DNA from: Candidatus Nomurabacteria bacterium | GTDB lineage: Bacteria; Patescibacteriota; Minisyncoccia; Phycocordibacterales; SBAW01 | Reading direction: 5' to 3' | DNA length: 40,767 nucleotides | Assembly: GCA_943349945.1 (NCBI GenBank) | Contig: CALQZS010000002.1 | Span: forward strand, 179,750 to 220,516 | Shown: piece by piece, positions 8,584 to 16,908 of the stretch | Numbering within the stretch: the first letter of the stretch is position 1 | Layout: every line of letters begins with the position of its first letter | Translations under genes and position numbers: made by a program | Notes under the pieces: model-generated | The model's input: the letters and a program-made list of their open reading frames with translations, nothing else | The model's database searches: none | Told to the model about the DNA's origin: nothing

Positions 8584-8940
8584 CTAGTGGGCAGTGGCAC
8601 CGAGCTTGTACCCTTCGCGCCGCACCAACACCACGGATGCTTCCCTGGGAATGAATGGATCTGCAGCGCATATTTTGTTGCGCAACCGAAAGACCAGGCA
8701 ACATGCCGCCACAGGAGCCGCACCCGGCTCGCAGCAATGTGCTGCAATGTCCTCCCTTGTGCGCACCATGTCTGGCTCCTCCAGAAACAGATCCAGGAGG
8801 GCACACTCTGTCTGGGTCAGGCGGACTCTCTTTTTATCGGACTTGTCCGGTCTACTAGAGACGAGAGTCATGGCGATCATGTCGTACATCACGCCCGGAA
8901 ATAGCTCCGAGGCCCGTGCATCACTTGTACGTGCGTCCAT
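8584..8940 (-). CDS. stand-alone OmpR/PhoB-type winged-helix DNA-binding protein
   Basis: 'RVRLTQTECALLDLFLEEPDMVRTREDIAAHC...LVFRLRNKI...VVLVRREGYKL' matches the Trans_reg_C layout. No receiver domain. GGAGGG SD. Confidence 0.6.
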   Translation of the reverse strand: MDARTSDARASELFPGVMYDMIAMTLVSSRPDKSDKKRVRLTQTECALLDLFLEEPDMVRTREDIAAHCCEPGAAPVAACCLVFRLRNKICAADPFIPREASVVLVRREGYKLGATAH

Positions 8941-9019
8941 TTGAGAGAACCCTCCCTTGTTGCTCCTGTCGCGAGAATATCACAGGCGGCCCACGCGTGC
9001 CAGCACGCACACCAAGTTG

Positions 9020-9031
9020 TATACTGGCTAT
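9020..9031 (+). promoter_or_regulatory. -10 element of a predicted leaderless dnaE promoter
   Basis: TATACT-GGCTAT-ATG; the predicted +1 is the A of the ATG at 9032. Confidence 0.6.
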
Positions 9032-12000
9032 ATGTCTGCCCCCTTTACCCATCTGCATGTACACTCTCATTACTCCCTTTTGCAAGCACTCCCCAAGCTG
9101 CCCGACCTGGTTGCCGCTGCCAAGGCACAAGGTTCTGAGGCACTAGCGCTGACAGATTTGGGTAACCTGTACGGCGCAATAGAATTTTATCAAGAGTGCA
9201 AAAAAGCTGGCATGAAGCCCATCTTGGGCGTCGATATGGCGCTCGCTGCCCCAGAAGACGCGTCGCAGCAGTCGGGCGGGCGCTTGGTCTTGTTGGCAGA
9301 AACACAGGCAGGATACCAAAACCTACTGAAGCTTATAACCGCTGCCAACCTTGCCGAGCACGAGGGAGAGGCCAAAGCTACGCGCGAGATGCTCGAGCAG
9401 CACAAGGACGGCGTCATTGCGCTGGTGCCAAAGCAATACAAAGAACAACTGGCAAAATATAAAAACATCTTTGGCGATGATCATTTTTATACCGACATGC
9501 CGATGCAAGAAGCCTACTACCTGGAACCTGGCGACCGCCGCGCCTGGGAGACCTTGCGCGCCATTGGCAACCACGGACCATCCGACACCGCACTAGAAGA
9601 AGACGAGGAGTTGCACCTGCACGCCGTCGCACACATGAGAGAGTTGTATAGCGAAGAGGCGCTCACCAAAACAAACAACATTGCGGAGCGTTGCAATGTA
9701 GAGCTGGTGTTGGGTAAGTTTATCTTCCCCGAATTTCCACTCCCGAAAGACAAGAGCGCCGACGACGTGTTGCGCGACTTGTGTTTTGCAGGTTTGAAAG
9801 TTCGCGGGCTCGAAAACAGCCCCGCGGCAATAGAGCGTCTTGAGTATGAGCTCGGCATAATTAAATTTAAAGGTTACGCGGCTTACTTTTTGGTGGTGGA
9901 GGACTTGATACGGTTTGCCAGCGAAAACGGCATCTACACAAACATCCGCGGCTCGGTTGCGGGATCCATGACCACGTATGTGTTGCAGATTACAAAAATC
10001 GACCCGTTGGAATATAAAATTCCTTTTGAAAGATTCTTGAACCCTGAGCGCCCAAGTGCCCCCGACATCGACATGGACTTTGCCGACGACAGGCGCGACG
10101 AGGTTATAGACTATGCACGCCGCAAGTACGGCGCCGCCCACGTGGCGCAGATAGGCACCTTTGGCACCATGCTTGCCCGCGGCGTGGTGCGCGATGTTGC
10201 CCGCGCGCTTGGCTACCCCTACGGCCTGGGCGACCACATTGCCAAAGAAATCCCCTTCGGCAGCCAAGGCTTCCCCATGACGCTCGACCGCGCACTGACA
10301 GAAAATCCCGAGCTGGCCAAACTCTACAAAGCCGAAGCGGATGTGCGCAACATCATAGACCTCGGTAAAAAAATAGAAGGCTGTGTACGCCACGTAGGCG
10401 TGCACGCAGCCGGCGTGGTTATTGCCCCCAAACCACTGGTGGAGTATGCGCCGCTACAACTCGACCCAAAGGGCGGCAAAATTATCACCCAGTACGACAT
10501 GTACTCGGTGGGAGAAGACGGTGTAGGACTGACCAAGTTTGACTTCCTTGGTATCCGCAACCTGACCATTTTGGCCAGCGCAGTGTCCTTGGTAAACAAA
10601 CTCCGCGGCACTTCGCTCGACATCGAAGCGATTCCTTTGGATGACCCAAAAACATTTGAGATGCTTACACGCGGCGACACCGAGGCGACCTTCCAGCTAA
10701 ACGGTGCGGGGATGACGCGATTTCTTAAAGAACTAAAACCAACGTCGATACACGACATCAACGCCATGGTTGCGCTGTACCGCCCGGGCCCGATGCAATT
10801 TATCCCAAACTATATCGAGCGCAAACACAACCCGGCGCTCATCTCGTACCTCGACCCTGCGATGGAGCCTATACTCAAACAGACGCACGGCATTTTGGTG
10901 TACCAAGACGACCTCTTGATAATGGCGCACGAACTGGCCGGCTATAGCTGGGGCGAAGTCGACAAGTTTCGTAAAGCGGTGGGTAAAAAAATCCCCGAAG
11001 AGATGGCTAAACAAAAAGAGCACTTTATCGAAGGCTGTGTCGAACACTCCAAATGGCCGCGCGCCAAAGCAGAGCGTGTGTGGGCATGGATAGAACCCTT
11101 TGCGGCGTACGGATTTAACAAAGCGCACTCGGCAAGCTATGGCCGCGTTGCCTACCAAACTGCGTACATGAAGGCCAACTTCCCCGTCGAGTACATGACC
11201 GCCGTGTTGACCGCTGAGTCGGGAGACGTCGACACCATCTCTATTATGGTTGCCGAATGTAAGCGCCTTGGCATCCCTGTGCTGCCGCCCGACATCAACG
11301 AAAGTATGGGCGACTTTACCGTAGTGGGCGATGCCATACGCTTTGGCTTGCATTCGATAAAAAACTTTGGCTCGGGTGTAGGAGACTCGATAATTGCCGA
11401 GCGCAAAGCACAAGGAGCCTTTACCTCACTGTCCGACTTTTTGCGGCGCGTAACCGACCAAAACCTAAACAAAAAAGGCCTCGAGTCGCTTATTAAGTGC
11501 GGCGCGTTGGATAGCTTTGGCGAGCGCGGACACATGTTCCACAACATCGAACTTCTGTTGCAGTATCATCGCGACGCAGGACAAGACACATCCCAAGACT
11601 CGCTCTTTGCCGCGCTGGGAGGAGCCGTAGAGGAAGTACGCATGCAGCCCGCACCGGAAGCCCCTATGCAAGAGAAGCTCGCCTGGGAAAAGGAGTTGTT
11701 GGGACTGTACGTCTCGGGGCACCCGCTTGACCAATTTAGAGAAAAGCTTGCCACCCGCACTATGACCATAGAGCAGATGAAGCAGCGCTTGATGCCCGGG
11801 CAAACTCTGGTGGCTGCCGGCATGGTCGAAAACGTGCGTGTGATATTGACCCGTGGCGGCGACCAGATGGCGTTTATCAAATTGGCAGATTTTGACGGCT
11901 CCATCGAGGCAGTGGTATTTCCTAAAAACTACGCCGAGCATAAAGACATCATCCGTGCCGAAACCTGCATCGCTCTTAAAGGCAAACTCTCGAACCGAAA

Positions 12001-12043
12001 CGGCGAGTTGTCGGTGATTGCCGACGCCGTCAAAGCGTTGTAA
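9032..12043 (+). CDS. dnaE: DNA polymerase III subunit alpha
   Basis: N-terminal PHP-like HLHVHSHYSLL, polymerase motifs APDIDMDFADDRRDEVIDY and YGFNKAHSASYGRVAYQTAYMKANFPVEYM. Start trimmed from 8957. Confidence 0.95.
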   Translation: MSAPFTHLHVHSHYSLLQALPKLPDLVAAAKAQGSEALALTDLGNLYGAIEFYQECKKAGMKPILGVDMALAAPEDASQQSGGRLVLLAETQAGYQNLLKLITAANLAEHEGEAKATREMLEQHKDGVIALVPKQYKEQLAKYKNIFGDDHFYTDMPMQEAYYLEPGDRRAWETLRAIGNHGPSDTALEEDEELHLHAVAHMRELYSEEALTKTNNIAERCNVELVLGKFIFPEFPLPKDKSADDVLRDLCFAGLKVRGLENSPAAIERLEYELGIIKFKGYAAYFLVVEDLIRFASENGIYTNIRGSVAGSMTTYVLQITKIDPLEYKIPFERFLNPERPSAPDIDMDFADDRRDEVIDYARRKYGAAHVAQIGTFGTMLARGVVRDVARALGYPYGLGDHIAKEIPFGSQGFPMTLDRALTENPELAKLYKAEADVRNIIDLGKKIEGCVRHVGVHAAGVVIAPKPLVEYAPLQLDPKGGKIITQYDMYSVGEDGVGLTKFDFLGIRNLTILASAVSLVNKLRGTSLDIEAIPLDDPKTFEMLTRGDTEATFQLNGAGMTRFLKELKPTSIHDINAMVALYRPGPMQFIPNYIERKHNPALISYLDPAMEPILKQTHGILVYQDDLLIMAHELAGYSWGEVDKFRKAVGKKIPEEMAKQKEHFIEGCVEHSKWPRAKAERVWAWIEPFAAYGFNKAHSASYGRVAYQTAYMKANFPVEYMTAVLTAESGDVDTISIMVAECKRLGIPVLPPDINESMGDFTVVGDAIRFGLHSIKNFGSGVGDSIIAERKAQGAFTSLSDFLRRVTDQNLNKKGLESLIKCGALDSFGERGHMFHNIELLLQYHRDAGQDTSQDSLFAALGGAVEEVRMQPAPEAPMQEKLAWEKELLGLYVSGHPLDQFREKLATRTMTIEQMKQRLMPGQTLVAAGMVENVRVILTRGGDQMAFIKLADFDGSIEAVVFPKNYAEHKDIIRAETCIALKGKLSNRNGELSVIADAVKAL

Positions 12044-12055
12044 TCTCTATCTTAT

Positions 12056-13264
12056 ATGGAAGACAGAGATCATCGCAAAATTGGACAAGAATTAGATTTA
12101 TTTACTTTCTCCGACCTGGTGGGCCCTGGGTTACCTTTGTGGACCCCAAAAGGTACCGTACTTCGCCAAGAGCTCGACAAATTTGTGTGGGATCTGCGTT
12201 CCAAACATGGCTACGAACGAGTGACCATACCGCACATTACAAAAAAAGACTTGTATCAAATATCAGGACACTGGGATAAATTTTCTGACGAGCTTTTTCG
12301 TATCACCTCCCGCGAAGGAAAGGAGTATGCACTAAAGCCGATGAATTGTCCGCACCACACACAGCTGTTTAATCGACATCCTCACTCCTACAGGCAAATG
12401 CCACAGCGATACGCAGAAACTACCATGGTGTACCGAGACGAGCAGTCAGGAGAGCTTGGTGGACTCACCCGCGTACTCTCCATCACACAAGACGACAGTC
12501 ACGTCTTTTGCCGCACCAGCCAAATCAAAGAAGAGTTCCTAAAGATATGGGACATAGTCGACAGCTTCTATCAACAATTTGGATTTACTCTCCGTGTACG
12601 ACTTTCTTTCCGTGACCCTAACGAACCACAAAAATATCTTGGCACAAAAGAAATCTGGGACGCTGCAGAAAATGCAATGCGCGAAATAGCAACCGAGCGC
12701 GGCGCCAACTACTTTGAAGGCCCCGGCGAAGCCGCCCTGTACGGACCAAAGCTCGACTTTATGGCAGCAAACGCGGCCGGCCGTGAGTGGCAAGTCGCCA
12801 CTATCCAACTCGACATGAACTTGCCAGAGCGTTTTGATTTAACGTGTGTAAACGAAGAAGGTGAAAAAGAGCGCATTGTGATGATTCATAGCGCCATCAC
12901 GGGGTCACTGGAGCGTGCCGCCGCAGTACTTATCGAACACTATGCCGGAGCCTTTCCTACTTGGCTGTCCCCTGTGCAGGCAAAGGTTATCCCAATCGCC
13001 GACGCGCACCACGAGGCGGCATCTGCAGCGCTGCAAGCACTCAAAGACGCTGGCATCCGTGCCGAGATAGATTTGTCGAGCGAGACTTTGGGCAAGAAAA
13101 TCCGCGAAGCAAAGACACACAAAGTCCCCTATTTGTTGATCATTGGCGACCAAGAGGTGGCCGACCACACCGCAACGCTCGAGGGTCGCGAGGGCAAAAT
13201 TGGTGCACTCTCGGTAGCAGACATTGTCGAGAAGCTCTCCACCGAAATCAAAAACCGATCCTAA
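12056..13264 (+). CDS. thrS: threonyl-tRNA synthetase lacking the N-terminal TGS and editing domains
   Basis: DHRKIGQELDLFTF...GPGLPLWTPKG, MNCPHHTQLF, TRVLSITQDDSHVF, plus C-terminal anticodon-binding domain. 402 aa. Confidence 0.93.
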   Translation: MEDRDHRKIGQELDLFTFSDLVGPGLPLWTPKGTVLRQELDKFVWDLRSKHGYERVTIPHITKKDLYQISGHWDKFSDELFRITSREGKEYALKPMNCPHHTQLFNRHPHSYRQMPQRYAETTMVYRDEQSGELGGLTRVLSITQDDSHVFCRTSQIKEEFLKIWDIVDSFYQQFGFTLRVRLSFRDPNEPQKYLGTKEIWDAAENAMREIATERGANYFEGPGEAALYGPKLDFMAANAAGREWQVATIQLDMNLPERFDLTCVNEEGEKERIVMIHSAITGSLERAAAVLIEHYAGAFPTWLSPVQAKVIPIADAHHEAASAALQALKDAGIRAEIDLSSETLGKKIREAKTHKVPYLLIIGDQEVADHTATLEGREGKIGALSVADIVEKLSTEIKNRS

Positions 13265-13293
13265 ACTAACGCAGTCAGACTACGTTAGTTTAG
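13261..13293. repeat. dispersed palindromic repeat, copy 1 (33 bp, one arm mismatch)
   Basis: CTAAACTAACGCAGTC-A-GACTACGTTAGTTTAG; overlaps the thrS stop codon. Confidence 0.85.
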
Positions 13294-13301
13294 CCACACA
13301 C

Positions 13302-13333
13302 AAAAAAAGACGGACACCATGTCCGTCTTTTTT
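13302..13333. terminator. bidirectional intrinsic terminator between convergent genes
   Basis: AAAAAAAGACGGAC-accat-GTCCGTCTTTTTT. Confidence 0.9.
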
Positions 13334-13353
13334 GTGCCACCTATGCGGCGATA

Positions 13354-15165
13354 TTATTTGTCAGAGAGTTTGAGTTGCTGCGCTATAAAGTCGTCTACAG
13401 TGTCGGTGCGATACGCGTGCGTATGCGCCTCGCCGTGAGATACTGTGTCGTGCGCTAATGGCTCGACATGTGTTTGTTTAGAGTTCCCAAACAAACGGCG
13501 TACCAATGTGTTTTGTACACGCTTGACGATTATCAAGTACGCTGCAAGCAAGCCCCAAAGAATAAGGAAGCTCCAGTACAAGACGGTGCCGTATGGTCCA
13601 AGCTCCAAACCAGTGTATGGCACTGCAGAGAGCGACACATAAGGAGAAGCTGGCGCAACGTAGTTTTGTACCGTTACGTATGCCGAGCAGGTTGCCTCGC
13701 GGCCGTTGTGGTCGACAAAGCGTCCTGTGTACACGCCCGAGCGAGTTGGGATGGTGCGCATAGAGCCGTAGGCTGCTACACGACCCACACCTTCTATCCA
13801 GCCAGACGATGCAGCATTACTTGACCAAGAAAGTGTTACTTCCTGCCCATATGCAACAGTGTTTGGAGATACTGTTATCGTACAATCTGCGCGGTAATTA
13901 TTTCGGTCGTTGTAGACTGTGCGCGTACGGTCTCGGTAGATAACCTGCGTCTGCGGAGCAGGGTTGTTGATGGTAATAACGTTGTTGTTTGTATTTGTAT
14001 TGGTGTTCGTGTTTGTGTTGGTATTCGTATTCGTGTTTGTATTTGGGTTTGGATTATTTGGTGCAGGAGGTGTACATACACCGTCACCTGCGCGCACGAA
14101 GCGGTACTGTATTGGGTTGGTGTTTGTAGTCTTCTCCCACCACTGCCAAGTATTACCGTTTGGATCGTTGGCACCAGTACAATACGGTGTCCAGTTTGGT
14201 TGTACTGTAGGTACACATGCGTCGGTGTTTACATAGTGCTCTTTGTTTTGGAGCGTTGACCATGTGCCATTATTACCTGCAACACCAAAGATGTAGCCGC
14301 CTGCTGCCAAACTAAGCGTCACGCTACCTGAAGTGTTTGAGGTAGGAGAAATAAGGTTTTGCCCACCGCCGTATTGGCCCCCTGCCGCTTGTGCGACAGA
14401 AAGTTTTGCATTAGCAGTATTCCACGAAACGGTTACATAGCGTTTTGCAACACCCGGGACACACGCACCATTTTGTGCAGATATAGTACCCGACATTTGT
14501 GCTGGGATAACCGGAGGAGTACAGGTGCCGTCGCCCATACGGACAAAGCGGTACTGTATTGGGCTGGTGTTTGTGGTCTTCTCCCACCACTGCCAAGTCT
14601 TGCCGTTAGGGTCGTTTGCACCGGTGCAGTAGGTTGTCCAGTTTGGCTGTACAACTACCGGAGGAGTACAGGTGCCGTCGCCCATGCGGATAAAGCGGTA
14701 CTGTATTGGGCTAGTGTTTGTAGTCTTCTCCCACCACTGCCAAGTCTTGCCGTTAGGATCGTTCGCACCAGTACAGTATGGGGTCCAGTTTAGCTGTACT
14801 ACTGGAGCTGGAGCGTAGGCCACAGAAGAGCCGTCATCAAAACTGCCGAAGTCACTTGCAGGAGAGTCGGTAGAGGTACTGCCACCGCAGTCGCCACAAC
14901 CACCGCCGTCGGCAGAGCCGCCGCCGTTGCCGTCGCTAGAGCCGCCATTGTCGCCACCAGCATCAGAGCCGTCGCCACTGGCACCGTCACTACCGTCTCC
15001 GCCGCTGCCGTCTTCTGCATATGCGTACGTAGCAAACAAAGAAGCATGGGTACCTTGTTCTGCACGAGTTACTGCGTTAAACGCAATAGCCACAAGCAGC
15101 ACAATGCCCCACAAAATAGCTGTGTTTATGGTAATTTTCGTAAGCGAAAGTGATGTCATTTTCAT
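13354..15165 (-). CDS. repeat-containing secreted/surface protein with C-terminal TM anchor module
   Basis: Signal/TM N-terminus; G/S/D-rich segment; three ~48-aa repeats (NWTPYCTGANDPNGKTWQWWEKTTNTSPIQYRFxRMGDGTCTPP); (NT)n linker; Ig-like CTITVSPNTVAYGQEVTLSWSS; C-term VPYTGLELGPYGTVLYW...VKRV. Start 15165 inferred from TTGACA-18-TATTAT-N6-ATG. Confidence 0.8.
   Translation of the reverse strand: MKMTSLSLTKITINTAILWGIVLLVAIAFNAVTRAEQGTHASLFATYAYAEDGSGGDGSDGASGDGSDAGGDNGGSSDGNGGGSADGGGCGDCGGSTSTDSPASDFGSFDDGSSVAYAPAPVVQLNWTPYCTGANDPNGKTWQWWEKTTNTSPIQYRFIRMGDGTCTPPVVVQPNWTTYCTGANDPNGKTWQWWEKTTNTSPIQYRFVRMGDGTCTPPVIPAQMSGTISAQNGACVPGVAKRYVTVSWNTANAKLSVAQAAGGQYGGGQNLISPTSNTSGSVTLSLAAGGYIFGVAGNNGTWSTLQNKEHYVNTDACVPTVQPNWTPYCTGANDPNGNTWQWWEKTTNTNPIQYRFVRAGDGVCTPPAPNNPNPNTNTNTNTNTNTNTNTNTNNNVITINNPAPQTQVIYRDRTRTVYNDRNNYRADCTITVSPNTVAYGQEVTLSWSSNAASSGWIEGVGRVAAYGSMRTIPTRSGVYTGRFVDHNGREATCSAYVTVQNYVAPASPYVSLSAVPYTGLELGPYGTVLYWSFLILWGLLAAYLIIVKRVQNTLVRRLFGNSKQTHVEPLAHDTVSHGEAHTHAYRTDTVDDFIAQQLKLSDK
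14510..14800 (-). repeat. tandem coding repeats, period 147 bp (a third, more diverged copy at about 14063-14206)
   Basis: 'accggaggagtacaggtgccgtcgcccat...' recurs at 14510 and 14657 with few differences. Confidence 0.85.
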
Positions 15166-15302
15166 ACCTTTATAATATAACATTTATAATATTCCTGTCA
15201 AGAGACCTCGGTGGCCTCTTTTGAAAAGTCGATTACTCTCTATCGGCTCTTTAAAAGAGGTCGGAGAGGGCAACTAAGGTTGCCCAACTCCTACCCTGCT
15301 GT

Positions 15303-15785
15303 CTACGAAATGTACTTCTTCGCGTACGTGGCGCAGTCGCTATCGCAGTCCTGCGGGTTCGGCACGCATATGCCGTTCCGCACGACTACAAGGGCAATGT
15401 TGCCACAGACGTCCGGGACGAGTACATAGTACTCGACCCCGTTTAACTCCGTCCGGCACGACCACGCACCTGTTGGGTGTTTGGTTGTACCAGGCCAATC
15501 CCCCACCCGCACGTTCGGAATGAGCCGGTCTCTGCCCGACATCATCCCCGTGAGCTGCAGACCGGGCACCAACATGGTGCGCGTGCAGCCATTGTAAGTC
15601 TGCAGCATACCCAGCAGCCGCTCCAGTACTTCCTGGGGCAACATGTCCGCCATCAGGTCGAGGGCGAATGCTGCCGTACCAGTGTACGGTGCGACGTTTG
15701 GCTTGTTCCAGAGGACCTCAGCGCGAGCTCCAAAGGAAGCAAGTAGGCAGGTCAGGACCACAAGGGTCCCGCGGATGTACTTCAT
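15303..15785 (-). CDS. secreted Cys-containing hypothetical protein
   Basis: Signal peptide MKYIRGTLVVLTCLLASFGARA; SD AAGGAAGGGGGG; ATGA overlap with the upstream gene. Confidence 0.6.
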   Translation of the reverse strand: MKYIRGTLVVLTCLLASFGARAEVLWNKPNVAPYTGTAAFALDLMADMLPQEVLERLLGMLQTYNGCTRTMLVPGLQLTGMMSGRDRLIPNVRVGDWPGTTKHPTGAWSCRTELNGVEYYVLVPDVCGNIALVVVRNGICVPNPQDCDSDCATYAKKYIS

Positions 15786-16441
15786 GACGACCCCCCTTCC
15801 TTGGGGACCACGAGGAAGAAAAGCACCCCGTTTGTCCCTTGGTTGACGATTTGCTGGATGCGGCCAGGCAGGCCACACACAGTATCCTTGCGTCCAGCGA
15901 ATGACCCTTGGGTCAACGCCGGAAGGTGTAGAGGTTGTGGCAGACCCTTAACTCGCAGACACACAGACTGTTTGACCAGCAGGTGTGTCGGCACGTTGAG
16001 CCTTGCCCAGTGGGGTACCTTTGCGTACACCCAGCCGGGATAGTCTTCTGACTTCACCACCGGCGTTCTTGCCCGGCAGCGCGCCTTGGAGTCTGTCCAG
16101 GGCAACTCCTTTGGGAGACCGACGTCGCTGTGGAAGTACCACAATACGAAGCCTGGCCCATGGTAGGAGTTGACCGTACCTTGGTCGACGCCGCGCAAAA
16201 GCGCGTCGCCATACTGACCCGGGAGCGGCCCGTATTGCTGCATTGCAGCAAGCACAGACAAGTCGTCGTAGACCACCGGTGAGCGCAAAAACGTGAGCGC
16301 TCCGCCGGAGTCCTTGGCGGCCATGAGGCCGCCACCTTCCCAGCTACACCGTACTTGCGGGTAGACTGATTCGTCTGCTTGCGCGCAGGCTCCTTGGCTT
16401 ATGACCAAGAGAGCCAGCATAAGCGCCAGTAGTGTGCGCAT
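15782..16441 (-). CDS. secreted hypothetical protein
   Basis: Signal peptide MRTLLALMLALLVISQGACA; SD AAGGAG; promoter TTGACT-18-TATAAT upstream. Confidence 0.65.
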   Translation of the reverse strand: MRTLLALMLALLVISQGACAQADESVYPQVRCSWEGGGLMAAKDSGGALTFLRSPVVYDDLSVLAAMQQYGPLPGQYGDALLRGVDQGTVNSYHGPGFVLWYFHSDVGLPKELPWTDSKARCRARTPVVKSEDYPGWVYAKVPHWARLNVPTHLLVKQSVCLRVKGLPQPLHLPALTQGSFAGRKDTVCGLPGRIQQIVNQGTNGVLFFLVVPKEGGSS

Positions 16442-16515
16442 AGTTGCTCCTTGCCGCCTACGCGGACTGTTTCTGGTGGGTTTTGAGTCCTGTGTAACGA
16501 ACTCTGTCTGAATTA

Positions 16516-16545
16516 ATTATACCAAACTTTTGTATGTTTAGTCAA
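16516..16545 (-). promoter_or_regulatory. sigma70-like promoter for the 16441-15303 gene pair
   Basis: Minus strand TTGACT (16545-16540), 18-bp spacer, TATAAT (16521-16516). Confidence 0.7.
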
Positions 16546-16598
16546 GAGCGACAACTTGACAAAAACGTGTTATTAAAATAGGCGTTTTTGGACCTGTT

Positions 16599-16892
16599 TT
16601 ATACGCGGCGCAGTATTTGCGCCATCAAAAACTCGTCTGTATCCCCTGCTACCGTTTTTTGAGGCAACTCCACTTTTGTAGGTACCGCCGCAGCCTGCGC
16701 CGCCTTGGATGCGGCAATAGCGCTGCGTGCTGTGCCTCCAAACAACGCACTCCCCAGCAACGAAAGCGTTTTTGCATGCACACGTTTGACCGCCACCAAG
16801 TACGCTACCGTTAAAGACAGCATCACCAAGCTCGCCCAGTAAAAAACTGTTGCGTAGAGCCCTAAAGCCAAACCTGTGTGTAGTGGTTCCAT
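16599..16892 (-). CDS. small membrane protein sharing the C-terminal module of the 13354-15165 surface protein
   Basis: EPLHTGLALGLYATVFYWASLVMLSLTVAYLVAVKRV...GDTDEFLMAQ aligns with the surface protein C-terminus. Confidence 0.7.
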   Translation of the reverse strand: MEPLHTGLALGLYATVFYWASLVMLSLTVAYLVAVKRVHAKTLSLLGSALFGGTARSAIAASKAAQAAAVPTKVELPQKTVAGDTDEFLMAQILRRV

Positions 16893-16908
16893 GGTATTTT
16901 GGTATCGA

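Noticed and set aside
8531-8806. N-terminal extension of the rnhB ORF (first about 92 aa)
   Set aside because: RNase HII homology starts at MRVGIDEAGRG and a TATGCT-N6-ATG promoter fits the shorter start; the extension overlaps the 8584-8940 gene.
9593-10405. 270-aa minus-strand ORF
   Set aside because: Antisense to conserved dnaE; no RBS, leaderless -10 or family motif.
10733-11413. 226-aa minus-strand ORF
   Set aside because: Antisense shadow of dnaE.
13302-13333. GACGGAC hairpin as another REP copy
   Set aside because: Sequence unrelated to the CTAACGCAGTC palindrome, and flanking A7/T6 runs make it a standard bidirectional terminator.
13980-14060. (NT)n coding microsatellite as a phase-variation switch
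   Set aside because: The repeat unit is 6 bp, so slippage keeps frame. It could change stalk length but not switch expression.
13960-14800. CRISPR-like array
   Set aside because: The repeats are 147-bp coding repeats inside one ORF, with no short spaced repeats and no cas genes in the window.
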